Under the pieces are notes generated by a model. The model did no database searches, was not told the origin of the DNA, and saw only the letters and a program-made list of their open reading frames with translations. Of a DNA stretch of 64,000 nt, positions 53,436 through 62,400 are shown one piece after another. Location: positions 1-64,000 of the forward strand of contig CAWDJZ010000013.1 in NCBI GenBank assembly GCA_963802765.1, read 5' to 3'. The position numbers and the translations under genes were made by a program. Within the stretch, counting starts at the first letter, position 1. The number at the start of each line of letters is the position of its first letter. This stretch comes from Gaiellasilicea sp963802765 (GTDB lineage: Bacteria; Actinomycetota; Thermoleophilia; Gaiellales; Gaiellaceae).

Positions 53436-54347
53436 CTAGCGCGGAACCTCGAGCGGGTAGAGCCAGGCGGACGCGCCGTCGACGTGCACGCCGGGGGGCT
53501 GGCGGCCGTACCTGTAGATCTTGGCGGTGGCGCCGGCGCCCTCGACCTTTGCGACGCTGAAGAACGGCCCGAGCACGAGCTGGCCGTCGACGATCGAGAA
53601 CTCGCAGCGGTCGAGCGCGCGCACGGGCGGCCCCGCCGTCCGGTTGCCCTCCGTGTCGTACTGGCCCCCGTGACAGGGACAGCCGAAGCCGGTGGCGAGC
53701 GTGGGCGTGATCTCGGCGCGGTGCGGGCCGATCTCCTTCGCCTGGTCGGTGAAGATGAGGCCGTTCGGCTGCACGGGGCAGCCGAGGTGGGCACAGCGGG
53801 AGTAGATGAGCGTGAAGCTCGGCTCGCCGTCGATCGGCCGTTGTTCCGGACATACATCGTGCGCCTCGTCACCTCGCCGACCTCGACGTCCTCCAGGTAG
53901 GTCGCGATCACGAACGTCCCCTCGGGGAAGTCCTCGATCGGGCCGAGCACGGTGTTCTGCTCGTCCTGGTTCGTGAACGACGGCAGCACCGCGAAGCCGA
54001 GCACCGGCAGGGTGACGATGCCTCCGATCAGAGCCCCGAGGCCGAGCGTCGCGCCGGAGAGGAACGTGTTGCGCGGATAGGCCTTGAGCTCCTGGTCGGG
54101 AGCCGTCTCGATCGGAGCCGGCTCGAGGAGCGGGCGCGACTCCGGCTCGACCTCCGGGGCGGGCGCCCGCACCGGTTTCGTCACGTCCCTGATCCAGAGG
54201 AACCCGAAGATGACCGCGATCACCGCACCGACGACGGCGGCGATCCAGGCTGACCACGAGGCCGGTGAGGATGCACGCGATCCCAATCGCGAAGCCGATC
54301 GGCCAGAGGCTCGGCGACGGCAGATGCGGCTGGTCGTTCTCGCTCAA
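53436..54347 (-). CDS. qcrA: Rieske [2Fe-2S] iron-sulfur subunit (QcrA-like; two frameshifts)
   Basis: TTG 54347 gives LSENDQPHLPSPSLWPIGFA. Frames change near 54253 and 53842, leaving the segments AWIAAVVGAVIAVIFGFLWI, AYPRNTFLSGATLGLGALIG and ATYLEDVEVGEVTRRTMYV. The Rieske cluster motifs are CAHLGCPV and CPCHGGQY, with the two Cys and two His residues intact. It has three hydrophobic segments, as in high-GC actinobacterial Rieske proteins, rather than one. It passes electrons from menaquinol to the c-type haem. The frame errors are single-base. Confidence 0.9.
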   Translation of the reverse strand: MSENDQPHLPSPSLWPIGFAIGIACILTGLVVSLDRRRRRCGDRGHLRVPLDQGRDETGAGARPGGRAGVAPAPRAGSDRDGSRPGAQGLSAQHVPLRRDARPRGSDRRHRHPAGARLRGAAVVHEPGRAEHRARPDRGLPRGDVRDRDLPGGRRGRRGDEAHDVCPEQRPIDGEPSFTLIYSRCAHLGCPVQPNGLIFTDQAKEIGPHRAEITPTLATGFGCPCHGGQYDTEGNRTAGPPVRALDRCEFSIVDGQLVLGPFFSVAKVEGAGATAKIYRYGRQPPGVHVDGASAWLYPLEVPR

Positions 54348-54381
54348 GTGACTGGATTCAACCCCTGCGCGGCCCGTGCTG

Positions 54382-55887
54382 TCAACGACGTATCAGCTGC
54401 CGCAACCCGCGGCGAGAGTCATTCTCTACCAGGTCGCCGTCGCCGTGCGCCGATATCCCGTATTCGGCCCAGCGGCGATCGACCAGCTCCTTGACTTCGT
54501 CGCTCATCACGATCTCCTCCGGCCACTCGCGTGCACCCTCCGCCGGGCTCTTCGCCGTCGCGTCGATCCCGATCTTGCCGCCGAAGAACTGCAGCGCCGG
54601 TGCGTGGTCGAGGTGGTCCAGCGGCCCTTGCGCGAGCACGACGTCGCGCTTCGGATCGACGTTGGCGCCGACGTGGAAGAAGACCTCGTTGTAGTCGTGC
54701 ACGTTCACGTGCGCGTCGACGACGACGACCGCCTTCGAGAGGCTCAGCATCCCGAGACCCCAGATCGCGTGCATGACCTTGTGGGCGTGACCGGGGAACG
54801 CCTTCTTGATCGAGACGATCACGCAGTTGTGGAACGCGCCCGAGATGGGCAGGTCGTAGTCGACGATCTCCGGCACCGTCATCCGCACCGCCGGGAGGAA
54901 AAGACGCTCCGTCGCCTTGCCGAGCCAGGCGTCCTCCTGGGGCGGCTTGCCGACGACGATCGAGGGATAGACGGCGTCGGTGCGCATCGTGATCGCAGAG
55001 AGCCGGAAGACGGGGAACGGCTCCGCAGCCGTGTAGTAGCCGGTGTGGTCGCCGAACGGCCCCTCGAGCCCGACCTCGTCCTTCGCGATCGTCCCCTCGA
55101 GCACGATCTCGGCGTTCGCCGGGACGTCGAGGTCGACCGTCTTCGCCTTCACGAGCTCGATCGGCTCGCCCTTGAGGAAGCCCGCCAGCATCAGCTCGTC
55201 GATGTGCTTCGGCAGCGGCGCACTCGCCGAGTAGGCCGTCACGGGGTCGAGCCCCAGCGCGACCGCGACCGGGATCACACCGTCGGTGGCGAGGTAGTCG
55301 GCACGTCCGTCCTTGTGGATCTGCCAGTGCATGTAGGTGGAGCGCGCGTCGATCTTCTGCATCCGGTACATGCCGACGTTGCGCACGCCCGTGTGCGGGT
55401 CCTTCGTGATCACGGCCGGGAGGGTGATGAACGCGGCGGGGTCGCCCGGCCAGCAGCGCTGGATCGGGAGCAGGTCGAGGTCGATCTCGTCGCCGGTGAG
55501 GACGATCTCCTGGCACGCGCCGCGCGAGACCTTCTTCGGCAGCGAGCCCGCAATCGACTTCAGCTTCCGGAGGCCGCGCACCTTCTCGGCGAGCCCCTGC
55601 GGCGGCTGCATCTCGAGCACGTCCTCGAGCTTCGCCGCGACGTCGTCGAGGCTCTCGACCCCGAAGGCGAGGCACATCCGCCGCTCGGTACCGAACTGGT
55701 TGATCAGGAGCGGCAGCTTGGAGCCCTTCGGCTGTTCGAAGAGGAGCGCGGGGCCGCCCGCTTTCACCGTCCGGTCGACGATCTCCGTGACCTCGAGGTC
55801 GGGATCGACTTCGGTGGCGATGCGGACGAGCTCGCCTTCCTCCTCGAGCAGGCGAATCCAGTCGCGCAGGTCGACGGGCGTAGCCAT
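54382..55887 (-). CDS. UbiD family prenyl-FMN-dependent decarboxylase
   Basis: 501 residues. The UbiD family is shown by LLINQFGTERRMCLAFGVES, GDEIDLDLLPIQRCWPGD, ITKDPHTGVRNVGMYRMQKI and EGPFGDHTGYYT, with the catalytic E-x-x-R-E type region near AEIVLEGTIAKDEVGLEGPF. In the futalosine route a UbiD-type enzyme removes a carboxyl group from the 1,4-dihydroxynaphthoate intermediate. With ubiX, ubiE and mqnACE in the same run, that role is likely. It is the first gene of the menaquinone-cytochrome run and is divergent from the peptide-binding gene. Confidence 0.9.
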   Translation of the reverse strand: MATPVDLRDWIRLLEEEGELVRIATEVDPDLEVTEIVDRTVKAGGPALLFEQPKGSKLPLLINQFGTERRMCLAFGVESLDDVAAKLEDVLEMQPPQGLAEKVRGLRKLKSIAGSLPKKVSRGACQEIVLTGDEIDLDLLPIQRCWPGDPAAFITLPAVITKDPHTGVRNVGMYRMQKIDARSTYMHWQIHKDGRADYLATDGVIPVAVALGLDPVTAYSASAPLPKHIDELMLAGFLKGEPIELVKAKTVDLDVPANAEIVLEGTIAKDEVGLEGPFGDHTGYYTAAEPFPVFRLSAITMRTDAVYPSIVVGKPPQEDAWLGKATERLFLPAVRMTVPEIVDYDLPISGAFHNCVIVSIKKAFPGHAHKVMHAIWGLGMLSLSKAVVVVDAHVNVHDYNEVFFHVGANVDPKRDVVLAQGPLDHLDHAPALQFFGGKIGIDATAKSPAEGAREWPEEIVMSDEVKELVDRRWAEYGISAHGDGDLVENDSRRGLRQLIRR

Positions 55888-55999
55888 GGCGTCAGTCTAT
55901 GGACGCCTCCGCGCGCCCGGGTTGACAAGCCGTAGCCAGGTCTTGTAATCACTGGCACAAGTACAACCTGCCCTGCGGCGCTCACTGCGAGGAGACGTC

Positions 56000-57613
56000 A
56001 TGCAGATTCGGCGCGCGCTCCTGTGGTCGGTCACGCTGGTCGCGCTCGCCGGCACCGGCGGGTGCAGCGGGGACGAGTCGGACAGCTCGAGGGCCGAGCT
56101 GCGCATTGCGATCGAGGAGGACCCGCCGACGCTTGATCCCGGCCTGGCCGGGGATCCCGTCTCCGGGAACGTCATCGTCAACCTGATGGATCCGCTCGTG
56201 CGCCTGAACGCCGAACTCGAGCCGGAACCGGCACTGGCGGAGAGCTGGGAGGTGAGCGCCGGCGGCACGACCGTGACATTCCGGTTGCGCGACGACGGCC
56301 GCTGGACGAACGGCGATCCCGTCACTGCGGCCGACTTCGAGTACGCCTGGAAGCGGATTCTCGACCCGAGGTTTGCTGCGGCCAGTGCGTCGCAGCTCTA
56401 CGGCATCCTCGGCGCGGCGAAGTACAACGGCTGCAAGTGGGGCTGCGAGCAGCTTCGTGATCAGGTCGGCGTGAACGCGCTCGACGCGCACACGTTCCAG
56501 GTGAAGCTGGTCGGCCCGCAGCCCTGGTTCGTCGCACAGGTCGCGCACACGCCGTTCCTACCGGTGCACCGCGCAACCGTGGAGAGGTTCGGCCGGAAGT
56601 GGACCGAGCCCGAGAACATCGTCACGAACGGCCCGTACCGGCTCACCGGCTGGACGCACGACGAGTCGCTCACGCTGACGAAGTGGGACGAGTGGCGCGG
56701 CGCGGACGCGGTGCAGATCGAGCGGTTCGCGGGTCGGATCATCGAGGACGCCACCACCGCAGTGACCGCTCTCGAGGCAGGCGAGATCGATGCGTGCCTC
56801 GGACAAGCCTGCATTCCGCCGGACGACATCGAGCGGCTCCAGGACGGCGACGCATACGTCCAGTCGCCCGGTCTCGTGACCCGGTACCTCGGGCTCAACC
56901 TCGAAACCGTGCCGGACCTGAACCAGCGCCGGGCGCTCGCGTTCGCGCTCGATCGAACGTCCCTCGTCGAGAACGTGACGAAGGCCGGCGAGGAGCCGGC
57001 CACGAGCTTCACGCCGAAGGGAATACCCGGATTCGACGCGATCGTGCAGGACTTCCTTCCGAAAGAGGCCGACGTGGAAGCGGCCCGGAGGTACCTCGAG
57101 CGAGCGCCGTCGCCCAAGCGCGCGCTCAGCGTCGTCTACTACACGAGCGACCCGGGCGGGGAGAAGACAGCCGTCGCCGTGCAGGCGATGTGGAAGCAGA
57201 TCGGCCTTCGGATCAAGCTACGCGGCCTGGGCCTCCAGGAGTACCTCGACCTGCTTGGACCACCGCTGGACGGGTCGGTCGACGTCTTCGTGCTCGGCTG
57301 GGTTGCCGACTTCGGCGACGACATCACTTTCCTTTCGATCTTCACCTGCACGTCCGGCGACAACCCGAACGGCTACTGCGACGCCGGCTACGACCGCCTG
57401 ATCGAGCGTGCCCACTCGACGCCGAACGACGCGGACCGCCACCGGCTCTACGCGCAGGCGGAAGCGATGCTGACCGGACCGGATGGAGCGCTGCCGATCA
57501 TCCCGAGCTACTGGGCCACGTTCCCAACGATGCGCCGACCCGGCGTCGAGGGCTGGCGACCGAACCTGCTCGGCCGATACGACTTCACCAAGGTCTCGAT
57601 CGCTGACGAGTAG
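56000..57613 (+). CDS. Oligopeptide-type ABC transporter substrate-binding lipoprotein
   Basis: 537 residues. Lipobox LAGTGGC with Cys22 follows an N-terminal signal (MQIRRALLWSVTLVALAG). The SBP_bac_5 family is shown by LRIAIEEDPPTLDPGLAG, AESWEVSAGGTTVTFRLRDD and GRWTNGDPVTAADFEYAWKR (OppA-type), plus LNLETVPDLNQRRALAFALD. It closely follows the classical OppA/MppA domain order. No permease or ATPase is adjacent, so it is an orphan binding protein that could partner the Dpp system at 23-29 kb or another importer. An extra cysteine pair (NGCKWGCEQL) may form a disulfide. Confidence 0.88.
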   Translation: MQIRRALLWSVTLVALAGTGGCSGDESDSSRAELRIAIEEDPPTLDPGLAGDPVSGNVIVNLMDPLVRLNAELEPEPALAESWEVSAGGTTVTFRLRDDGRWTNGDPVTAADFEYAWKRILDPRFAAASASQLYGILGAAKYNGCKWGCEQLRDQVGVNALDAHTFQVKLVGPQPWFVAQVAHTPFLPVHRATVERFGRKWTEPENIVTNGPYRLTGWTHDESLTLTKWDEWRGADAVQIERFAGRIIEDATTAVTALEAGEIDACLGQACIPPDDIERLQDGDAYVQSPGLVTRYLGLNLETVPDLNQRRALAFALDRTSLVENVTKAGEEPATSFTPKGIPGFDAIVQDFLPKEADVEAARRYLERAPSPKRALSVVYYTSDPGGEKTAVAVQAMWKQIGLRIKLRGLGLQEYLDLLGPPLDGSVDVFVLGWVADFGDDITFLSIFTCTSGDNPNGYCDAGYDRLIERAHSTPNDADRHRLYAQAEAMLTGPDGALPIIPSYWATFPTMRRPGVEGWRPNLLGRYDFTKVSIADE

Positions 57614-57617
57614 CGGC

Positions 57618-58051
57618 TTACGCCTGCCAGGCTCCCCTACCGAAGCTGCGCACGGCGAGGTAGCCGAGGGCGCGGCGCCAGCCCGAGACGCCCTCCTTCC
57701 GCATGATCCCTCGGAACATCGCGTCCACCTCGGCGCGGTTGTAGATGCGATGCGGGACGACGACGCCCGCGGGCGGCTCGCCGCCGTGGAAGTAGAGGAA
57801 GTCGTGCAGGAGCGGCGCTGCGACCGAGAGCTCGAACGGCGCGATCAGCCACCAGAGGAGACGCGGCACGGACGAGAGGTCGAACTCGAACCCCTTCGGG
57901 ACCGTGATCGTCGTCTCGGCATCCCGGTACGGATAGTCCGCCTCCAGGCGCCACCGACCGTTCCGCCGACGTAGCTGAGGATCGGCGGCGGCAGCCGCGA
58001 GTCGGCGATGTCGACAGGCTCTTGCTCGAGCGTTCGGAGCTGCGGCTTCAC
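57618..58051 (-). CDS. DUF1353 family protein (one frameshift)
   Basis: GTG 58051 gives VKPQLRTLEQEPVDIADSRL. A missing A near 57977 joins SYVGG to NGRWRLEADYPYRD in the next frame. The DUF1353 core follows as TVPKGFEFDLSSVPRLLWWL, LLHDFLYFHGGEP and YNRAEVDAMFRGIMRKEGVS. The FDLxSVPR and LLHDFLY motifs are diagnostic for this phage- and bacteria-linked family. It is a small protein of unknown activity. The order SxPxxLW...HD...R.E.D resembles a metal-binding site. Confidence 0.78.
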
Positions 58052-58075
58052 CCGGACGTCCGCGCGTGCGCGTGT

Positions 58076-58219
58076 CTAGGAGCTCTTGCGCCGGTGGCGG
58101 AGAGCCCGGGAGGTCTCTCCGAGCGCGATCACGGCGATGAAGACGAGGCCGGTCAGGAGCATCCCGATCACGACCCTGCGCCCTTCCTCGGCGGCGTTGG
58201 CGAGCAGCCAGGCGGTCAT
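58076..58219 (-). CDS. Small single-pass membrane protein (47 residues)
   Basis: Read directly from the sequence: ATG 58219 gives MTAWLLANAAEEGRRVVIGM, a hydrophobic helix LLTGLVFIAVIALGE and the basic tail SRALRHRRKSS ending at 58076. A GC-rich actinobacterial codon pattern holds through the frame. It lies between the DUF1353 gene and a divergent secreted-protein gene. No family is recognised. Its shape (short, N-terminal acidic-basic, one helix, basic C-terminus) suggests a membrane-associated small protein. Confidence 0.5.
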   Translation of the reverse strand: MTAWLLANAAEEGRRVVIGMLLTGLVFIAVIALGETSRALRHRRKSS

Positions 58220-58328
58220 CGCGCGAGCTTACACCAGTCGGATGAGCGCCTGGTGAGGGCGCGGTGAGCGCGCGCCAATTGACTGAGCCGGACCAGCGTG
58301 GAACGCTTCCAGGCGGAAGGAGGATGTG

Positions 58329-59771
58329 ATGGGCGGGCGGACGATAGGGGCACTTCTCGTGGCTGCTACCACGCTCCTGCTCGGTCCCGGCGCCGTCGTC
58401 GCGCACCCCGGCGGCGTCACGCTTTCGGGTCGCGGCACGGCGACGATCGACGGCGTCGTCTCGGCTGATGAGTGGGCCGGTGCGGGGTCGCTGCCCTTCC
58501 TCGCCAACGTCCCGGGCGGAGGGACGGTGCCGGCAACGCTGCGCGTGATGAACGACGCAACGAATCTCTACTTCTCACTCACGATCGCGCGGCTGGGCGA
58601 CGACCACGCAGTCGCGGCGTTCTTCGACAACGACCACGACGGCCTGACTCCAGAGGAAGGGGACGACGGATTTTCGTTCGGCCCGTTCGCCCCGCCGTTC
58701 GTGTCAGGTTTCTTCGACAACGTCCGGTCGTCGCGACCCCCTTGCCCGGCCGGCTCCATGTGCGGGCTCAGGGACCCCGAGCTCGGCGGCACGAACGACG
58801 GGGCGGCCGCGCGGGGGGTCCACGGCGGCGAGACGCACTTCGAGCTTTCGCACCCACTCAACAGCGCGGACGACGCGAACGACTTCAGCCTCGCCTTCGG
58901 CGACACGGTCGGCTTCGGCTTCCAGTACGCGATTCTCAATGCAGGCGGCGACGTCTTCACGCGCCCTGCGCTCAACTCCGACCTCGTCGTTCTCGCGCCC
59001 GACGCTCCTTCGCCTCCTCCCCCCGGCAGCGGTGGTGGCGGGAGCGGCGCAGCGGATGCCGTAGTCGCACTCGCCGCCGAGACGACCACCCCGACGCCGA
59101 ACCAGTCCGTCGAGCTTCGCGCCACCGTCACGAACAAGGAGCCGGTCACCGGCGCCACCGGCCTGCGCCTCGTGATCACGCTCCCTGCGGGCGTGACGCT
59201 GCTGGGGCCGCCCGCCTTCGACCGCGGCTCGGGCTGCGTCGGCACGACTACGCTCGACTGCTTCCTCGACTACGTCCCGGGCAATGGCTCGACGCTCGTG
59301 CGCTTCTCGGTCAATGTCGGGGCCGCCGGGTCGAAGGAGATCTCGGCGGTGGCGACGATGAACGTCTCGGACGCGGACGAGACGAACAACCGCGCGGCGC
59401 TCATGCTCGCGGTCGCCGAGCGCATGTCGGTTCCGCCGCCGCCGCGAGCCCCATCCGGCGTCACGCGAACCGGGACGGCGCGCGCCGACGTCCTCCGCGG
59501 CACCGCGGGGCCTGACGTGCTGAACGGGCACGGCGGCAACGACCGCATCTTCGGCCTGGCCGGCCACGATCGCCTGGTCGGCGGCGCCGGCGCGGACACA
59601 CTGGAAGGAGGAGGCGGCCGCGACGTGCTCGACGCCGGCGCAGGCGCCGACATCGTCCGGGCCCGCGACGGGGCGATCGACAACGTGCGCTGTGGCGCGG
59701 GCCGCGATCGAGTGACGGCGGACCGAGTCGACCGGATCGGAGCCGACTGCGAGGTTGTCAGCCGGCGCTGA
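58329..59771 (+). CDS. Secreted protein with DUF11-like domain and RTX-type Ca-binding repeats
   Basis: About 480 residues from ATG 58329, preceded by GGAAGGAGG. The signal peptide is MGGRTIGALLVAATTLLLGP and ends near AHPGG. The first domain resembles a sugar-binding CBM9-like fold (ATIDGVVSADEWAGAGSL, LRVMNDATNLYFSLTIARLG, FFDNDHDGLTPEEGDDGFSF). A proline-glycine linker leads to a DUF11-like module (TTTPTPNQSVELRATVTNKE, VRFSVNVGAAGSK). The C-terminus has RTX nonapeptide repeats GGxGxDxL (GHGGNDRIFGLAGHDRLVGG, GGGRDVLDAGAGADIV) that bind Ca. It is exported; the ligand is unknown. Confidence 0.82.
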   Translation: MGGRTIGALLVAATTLLLGPGAVVAHPGGVTLSGRGTATIDGVVSADEWAGAGSLPFLANVPGGGTVPATLRVMNDATNLYFSLTIARLGDDHAVAAFFDNDHDGLTPEEGDDGFSFGPFAPPFVSGFFDNVRSSRPPCPAGSMCGLRDPELGGTNDGAAARGVHGGETHFELSHPLNSADDANDFSLAFGDTVGFGFQYAILNAGGDVFTRPALNSDLVVLAPDAPSPPPPGSGGGGSGAADAVVALAAETTTPTPNQSVELRATVTNKEPVTGATGLRLVITLPAGVTLLGPPAFDRGSGCVGTTTLDCFLDYVPGNGSTLVRFSVNVGAAGSKEISAVATMNVSDADETNNRAALMLAVAERMSVPPPPRAPSGVTRTGTARADVLRGTAGPDVLNGHGGNDRIFGLAGHDRLVGGAGADTLEGGGGRDVLDAGAGADIVRARDGAIDNVRCGAGRDRVTADRVDRIGADCEVVSRR

Positions 59772-60222
59772 CCCGCGCGGTGTGGAGCACGAGCGCGCGC
59801 TCGGCTGCGACGGGATCCGCGTCGCCGCCCAGGCGCCGCACGGCCTCGAGCCACGCGTCACCGTCACCCGAGACCTCCTCGGCGCGCAGGTGGGCGCACG
59901 TCGAGATCAGTTCTGCGAGCGCGGCCACCGCATCGAGCTCCCCGGTTGCGGCGATCCGGACGAGGCCGTGCGCGTAGAGGTAGTCGCCGAGCAGGAGCGC
60001 CGTCTCGTCATCCGCCGGCGCGAACAGGCGCGGCCGGCCGTAGTGGACGAGATACCCCTCGTAGATCGTCTCCAGGCCGAGGGCGAATCGCTCCGGCACG
60101 AGCGGGCCGAAGACTCCCTCACGCTCCGGATCGGCACGCAGCGCCTCGCCCCAGAGCGGGCTCTCGGCAGCCGCCTCCGTGGCCAGCCGGTCCCAGAGGT
60201 CAATCGTCGAAGAAGTCGGCAA
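59758..60222 (-). CDS. Uncharacterised helical protein next to hemL (isoprenoid-synthase-like fragment)
   Basis: 154 residues from TTG 60222 (LPTSSTIDLWDRLATEAAAE), overlapping the hemL end by 23 bp. Conserved-looking stretches are PERFALGLETIYEGYLVHYG, LLLGDYLYAHGLVRIAATGE and AALAELISTCAHLRAEEVSG. GDYLYAHGL and the helix AELISTCAHLRAEE resemble a segment of polyprenyl synthases (GDYLFARAF-type), but both catalytic aspartate motifs are missing. I cannot name a function. It is translationally linked to hemL, so it may be a regulatory or scaffold partner. Confidence 0.5.
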   Translation of the reverse strand: MPTSSTIDLWDRLATEAAAESPLWGEALRADPEREGVFGPLVPERFALGLETIYEGYLVHYGRPRLFAPADDETALLLGDYLYAHGLVRIAATGELDAVAALAELISTCAHLRAEEVSGDGDAWLEAVRRLGGDADPVAAERALVLHTARVSAG

Positions 60223-61462
60223 CGGCCTCGGTCGTGCGGTCGATGTCCTCGTCCGAGTGGGCGAGCGAGACGAACAGGCACTCGAACTGCGAGGGCGCGA
60301 CGTAGATCCCGCGCTCGAGCAGGTGCCGGAAGAGGGCGCCGTAGCGCTCCGTGTCGCACGCCTGGGCGTCAGCGAAGTTGCGGATCCCACGCCGGGCCAT
60401 GAACAGGGTCGCCATCGCGCCGACCCGGTGCACGCGCCCGAACGGCTTCAACCCCTGCTCCAGGCGCGCGCCCTTCCGCTCGAGCTCGTCGTAGACGGCG
60501 GGGTCGCGCAGACGGCGGAGCACGCTGATGCCGGCGGCGGTCGCGAGCGGGTTCCCCGAGAGCGTGCCGGCCTGGTAGACGTCGCCGGCCGGGGCGAGGC
60601 GCTCCATCACGTCGGCACGACCGCCGAACGCCGCCAACGGCACGCCGCCGCCGACGATCTTGCCGAGGACGGTCAGGTCGGGCAGCACGCCGAGGCGCTC
60701 CTGCGCACCGCCGCGCGCGACGCGGAACCCGGTGATGACCTCGTCGAAGACGAGCAGCGCGCCCGAGGCGTCGGCGAGCGCACGCAAGGCCTCGAGGAAG
60801 CCCGGCGCGGGCGGCACGACACCCATGTTCCCGGCGACGGGCTCGACGATGATTGCCGCCAGCCCTTCGCCGTACCGCTCGACGGCGGCCGCAGTCGCGT
60901 CGACGTCGTTGTACGCCGTCACGATCGTGTCCCCCGTCGTCCCGGACGGGACGCCCGGGCTGGACGGGATTCCGAGCGTCGCGAGGCCGGAGCCTGCGCT
61001 CGCCAGGAGCCCGTCGGCGTGGCCGTGGTAGCAGCCCGAGAACTTCAGGATCCGGTCGCGGCGGGTGAAGCCGCGGGCCAGTCGGATCGCGCTCATCGCG
61101 GCCTCCGTGCCGGAGGAGACGAGGCGCACCATCTCGACGGACGGGACCGCATCGACGATCTCCGCAGCCAGCTCCACCTCCGCCTCGGTCGGCGCCCCGA
61201 AGCTCGTACCGCGCGCGGCCGCGTCGGTGATCGCGGCAAGCGTCTCCTCGTCGGCGTGGCCGAAGATGAGCGGTCCCCAGCTCATCACCCAGTCCACGTA
61301 CGGGTTGCCGTCGACGTCGACGATCGTCGAGCCCTTGCCCCTGCGGATGAAGACCGGCTCGTCGCGGCCGACCGAACGCATCGCGCGCACCGGCGAGTTG
61401 ACTCCACCCGGGATCAGCAGCTCGGCCCGACGGACGAGCGCCGAGCGTTGCCTCAGAGCCAC
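60200..61462 (-). CDS. hemL: Glutamate-1-semialdehyde 2,1-aminomutase
   Basis: About 420 residues from GTG 61462 (VALRQRSALVRRAELLIPGG). It moves an amino group to form 5-aminolevulinate for haem synthesis. The PLP lysine is in LTVLGKIVGGG, the substrate motif in LIPGGVNSPVRA, and other conserved blocks are VSSGTEAAMSAIRLARGFTR, FDEVITGFR and VYQAGTLSGNPLA. It overlaps the hemB stop. The frame is intact across its full normal length. Confidence 0.95.
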   Translation of the reverse strand: MALRQRSALVRRAELLIPGGVNSPVRAMRSVGRDEPVFIRRGKGSTIVDVDGNPYVDWVMSWGPLIFGHADEETLAAITDAAARGTSFGAPTEAEVELAAEIVDAVPSVEMVRLVSSGTEAAMSAIRLARGFTRRDRILKFSGCYHGHADGLLASAGSGLATLGIPSSPGVPSGTTGDTIVTAYNDVDATAAAVERYGEGLAAIIVEPVAGNMGVVPPAPGFLEALRALADASGALLVFDEVITGFRVARGGAQERLGVLPDLTVLGKIVGGGVPLAAFGGRADVMERLAPAGDVYQAGTLSGNPLATAAGISVLRRLRDPAVYDELERKGARLEQGLKPFGRVHRVGAMATLFMARRGIRNFADAQACDTERYGALFRHLLERGIYVAPSQFECLFVSLAHSDEDIDRTTEAVADFFDD

Positions 61463-62400
61463 TCGGCGAGGTCCTTCGTCCAGTACGAGCAGACCAGGTC
61501 GGCGCCGGCGCGCTTGATCGCGGTGAGGGATTCGAGCGCCGCCGCGCGCTCGTCGAGATGGCCGGCCGCGGCGGCCGCCTTCACGAGCGCGTACTCCCCG
61601 GAGACGTTGTACGCGGCGACGGGGCAGTCGAAGCGCTCGCGAACGGCGCGGATCACGTCGAGGTACGGCAGCGCCGGCTTCACCATCAGCACGTCCGCAC
61701 CCTCGGCGAGGTCGAGCTCGCACTCGCGCAGCGCCTCACGCACGTTCGCGGGATCCATCTGGTAGCCGCGCCGGTCGCCGAAGGCTGGCGTGGACTCGGC
61801 CACTTCCCGGAACGGGCCGTAGAACGCCGACGCGTACTTCGCGGCGTAGGAGACGATCGGCGTCTCGGGCAGCAGCTCGCGGATCGCGCCCACGCGCCCG
61901 TCCATCATGTCGCTCGGTGCGACGGCGTCCGCCCCGGCGTCGACGTGGCTGACCGCCGTGCGCGCGAGCAGCTCGAGCGTGTCGTCGTTCGCCACCTCGC
62001 CGTCACGGATGACCCCGCAGTGGCCATGCGCGGTGTATTCGCAGAGACAGACGTCGGTGACGAGCACGAGCTCGGGCCGCTCGGCCCGCACCGCCCGCAG
62101 CGCGCTCTGGACGATCCCGTCTTCGTCCCAGGCGCCCGAGCCCTCGTCGTCCTTCTCCTCGGGCACGCCGAAGAGGAGAACCGCCCTCACACCGAGCCGC
62201 GCGAGCTCCCCGGCCTCGGCGACGAGATCCTCGATCGAGAACCGGCTCATCGCCGGCAGCTCCTCGTTCCTCACGGTCGACGGCCCCACGAAGAGCGGCA
62301 TCACGAAGTCGTCGAGGTCGAGCCGCGTCTCGCGGACGAGCCCGCGAAGGGCGTCGGTGCGGCGCAGCCTGCGCAGGCGCGTGGCCGGAAAGGTGCTCAC
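61453..62400 (-). CDS. hemB: Delta-aminolevulinic acid dehydratase (porphobilinogen synthase)
   Basis: 315 residues. Schiff-base lysines are in SYAAKYASAFYGPFR and MVKPALPYLD. The Zn-type motif CLCEYTAHGHCG has three cysteines, as in zinc-dependent enzymes. It condenses two 5-aminolevulinate molecules to porphobilinogen. It lies upstream of hemL with a 10-bp overlap, and 4 bp separate its start from the previous stop region (62397-62400). Confidence 0.95.
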   Translation of the reverse strand: MSTFPATRLRRLRRTDALRGLVRETRLDLDDFVMPLFVGPSTVRNEELPAMSRFSIEDLVAEAGELARLGVRAVLLFGVPEEKDDEGSGAWDEDGIVQSALRAVRAERPELVLVTDVCLCEYTAHGHCGVIRDGEVANDDTLELLARTAVSHVDAGADAVAPSDMMDGRVGAIRELLPETPIVSYAAKYASAFYGPFREVAESTPAFGDRRGYQMDPANVREALRECELDLAEGADVLMVKPALPYLDVIRAVRERFDCPVAAYNVSGEYALVKAAAAAGHLDERAAALESLTAIKRAGADLVCSYWTKDLAEWL

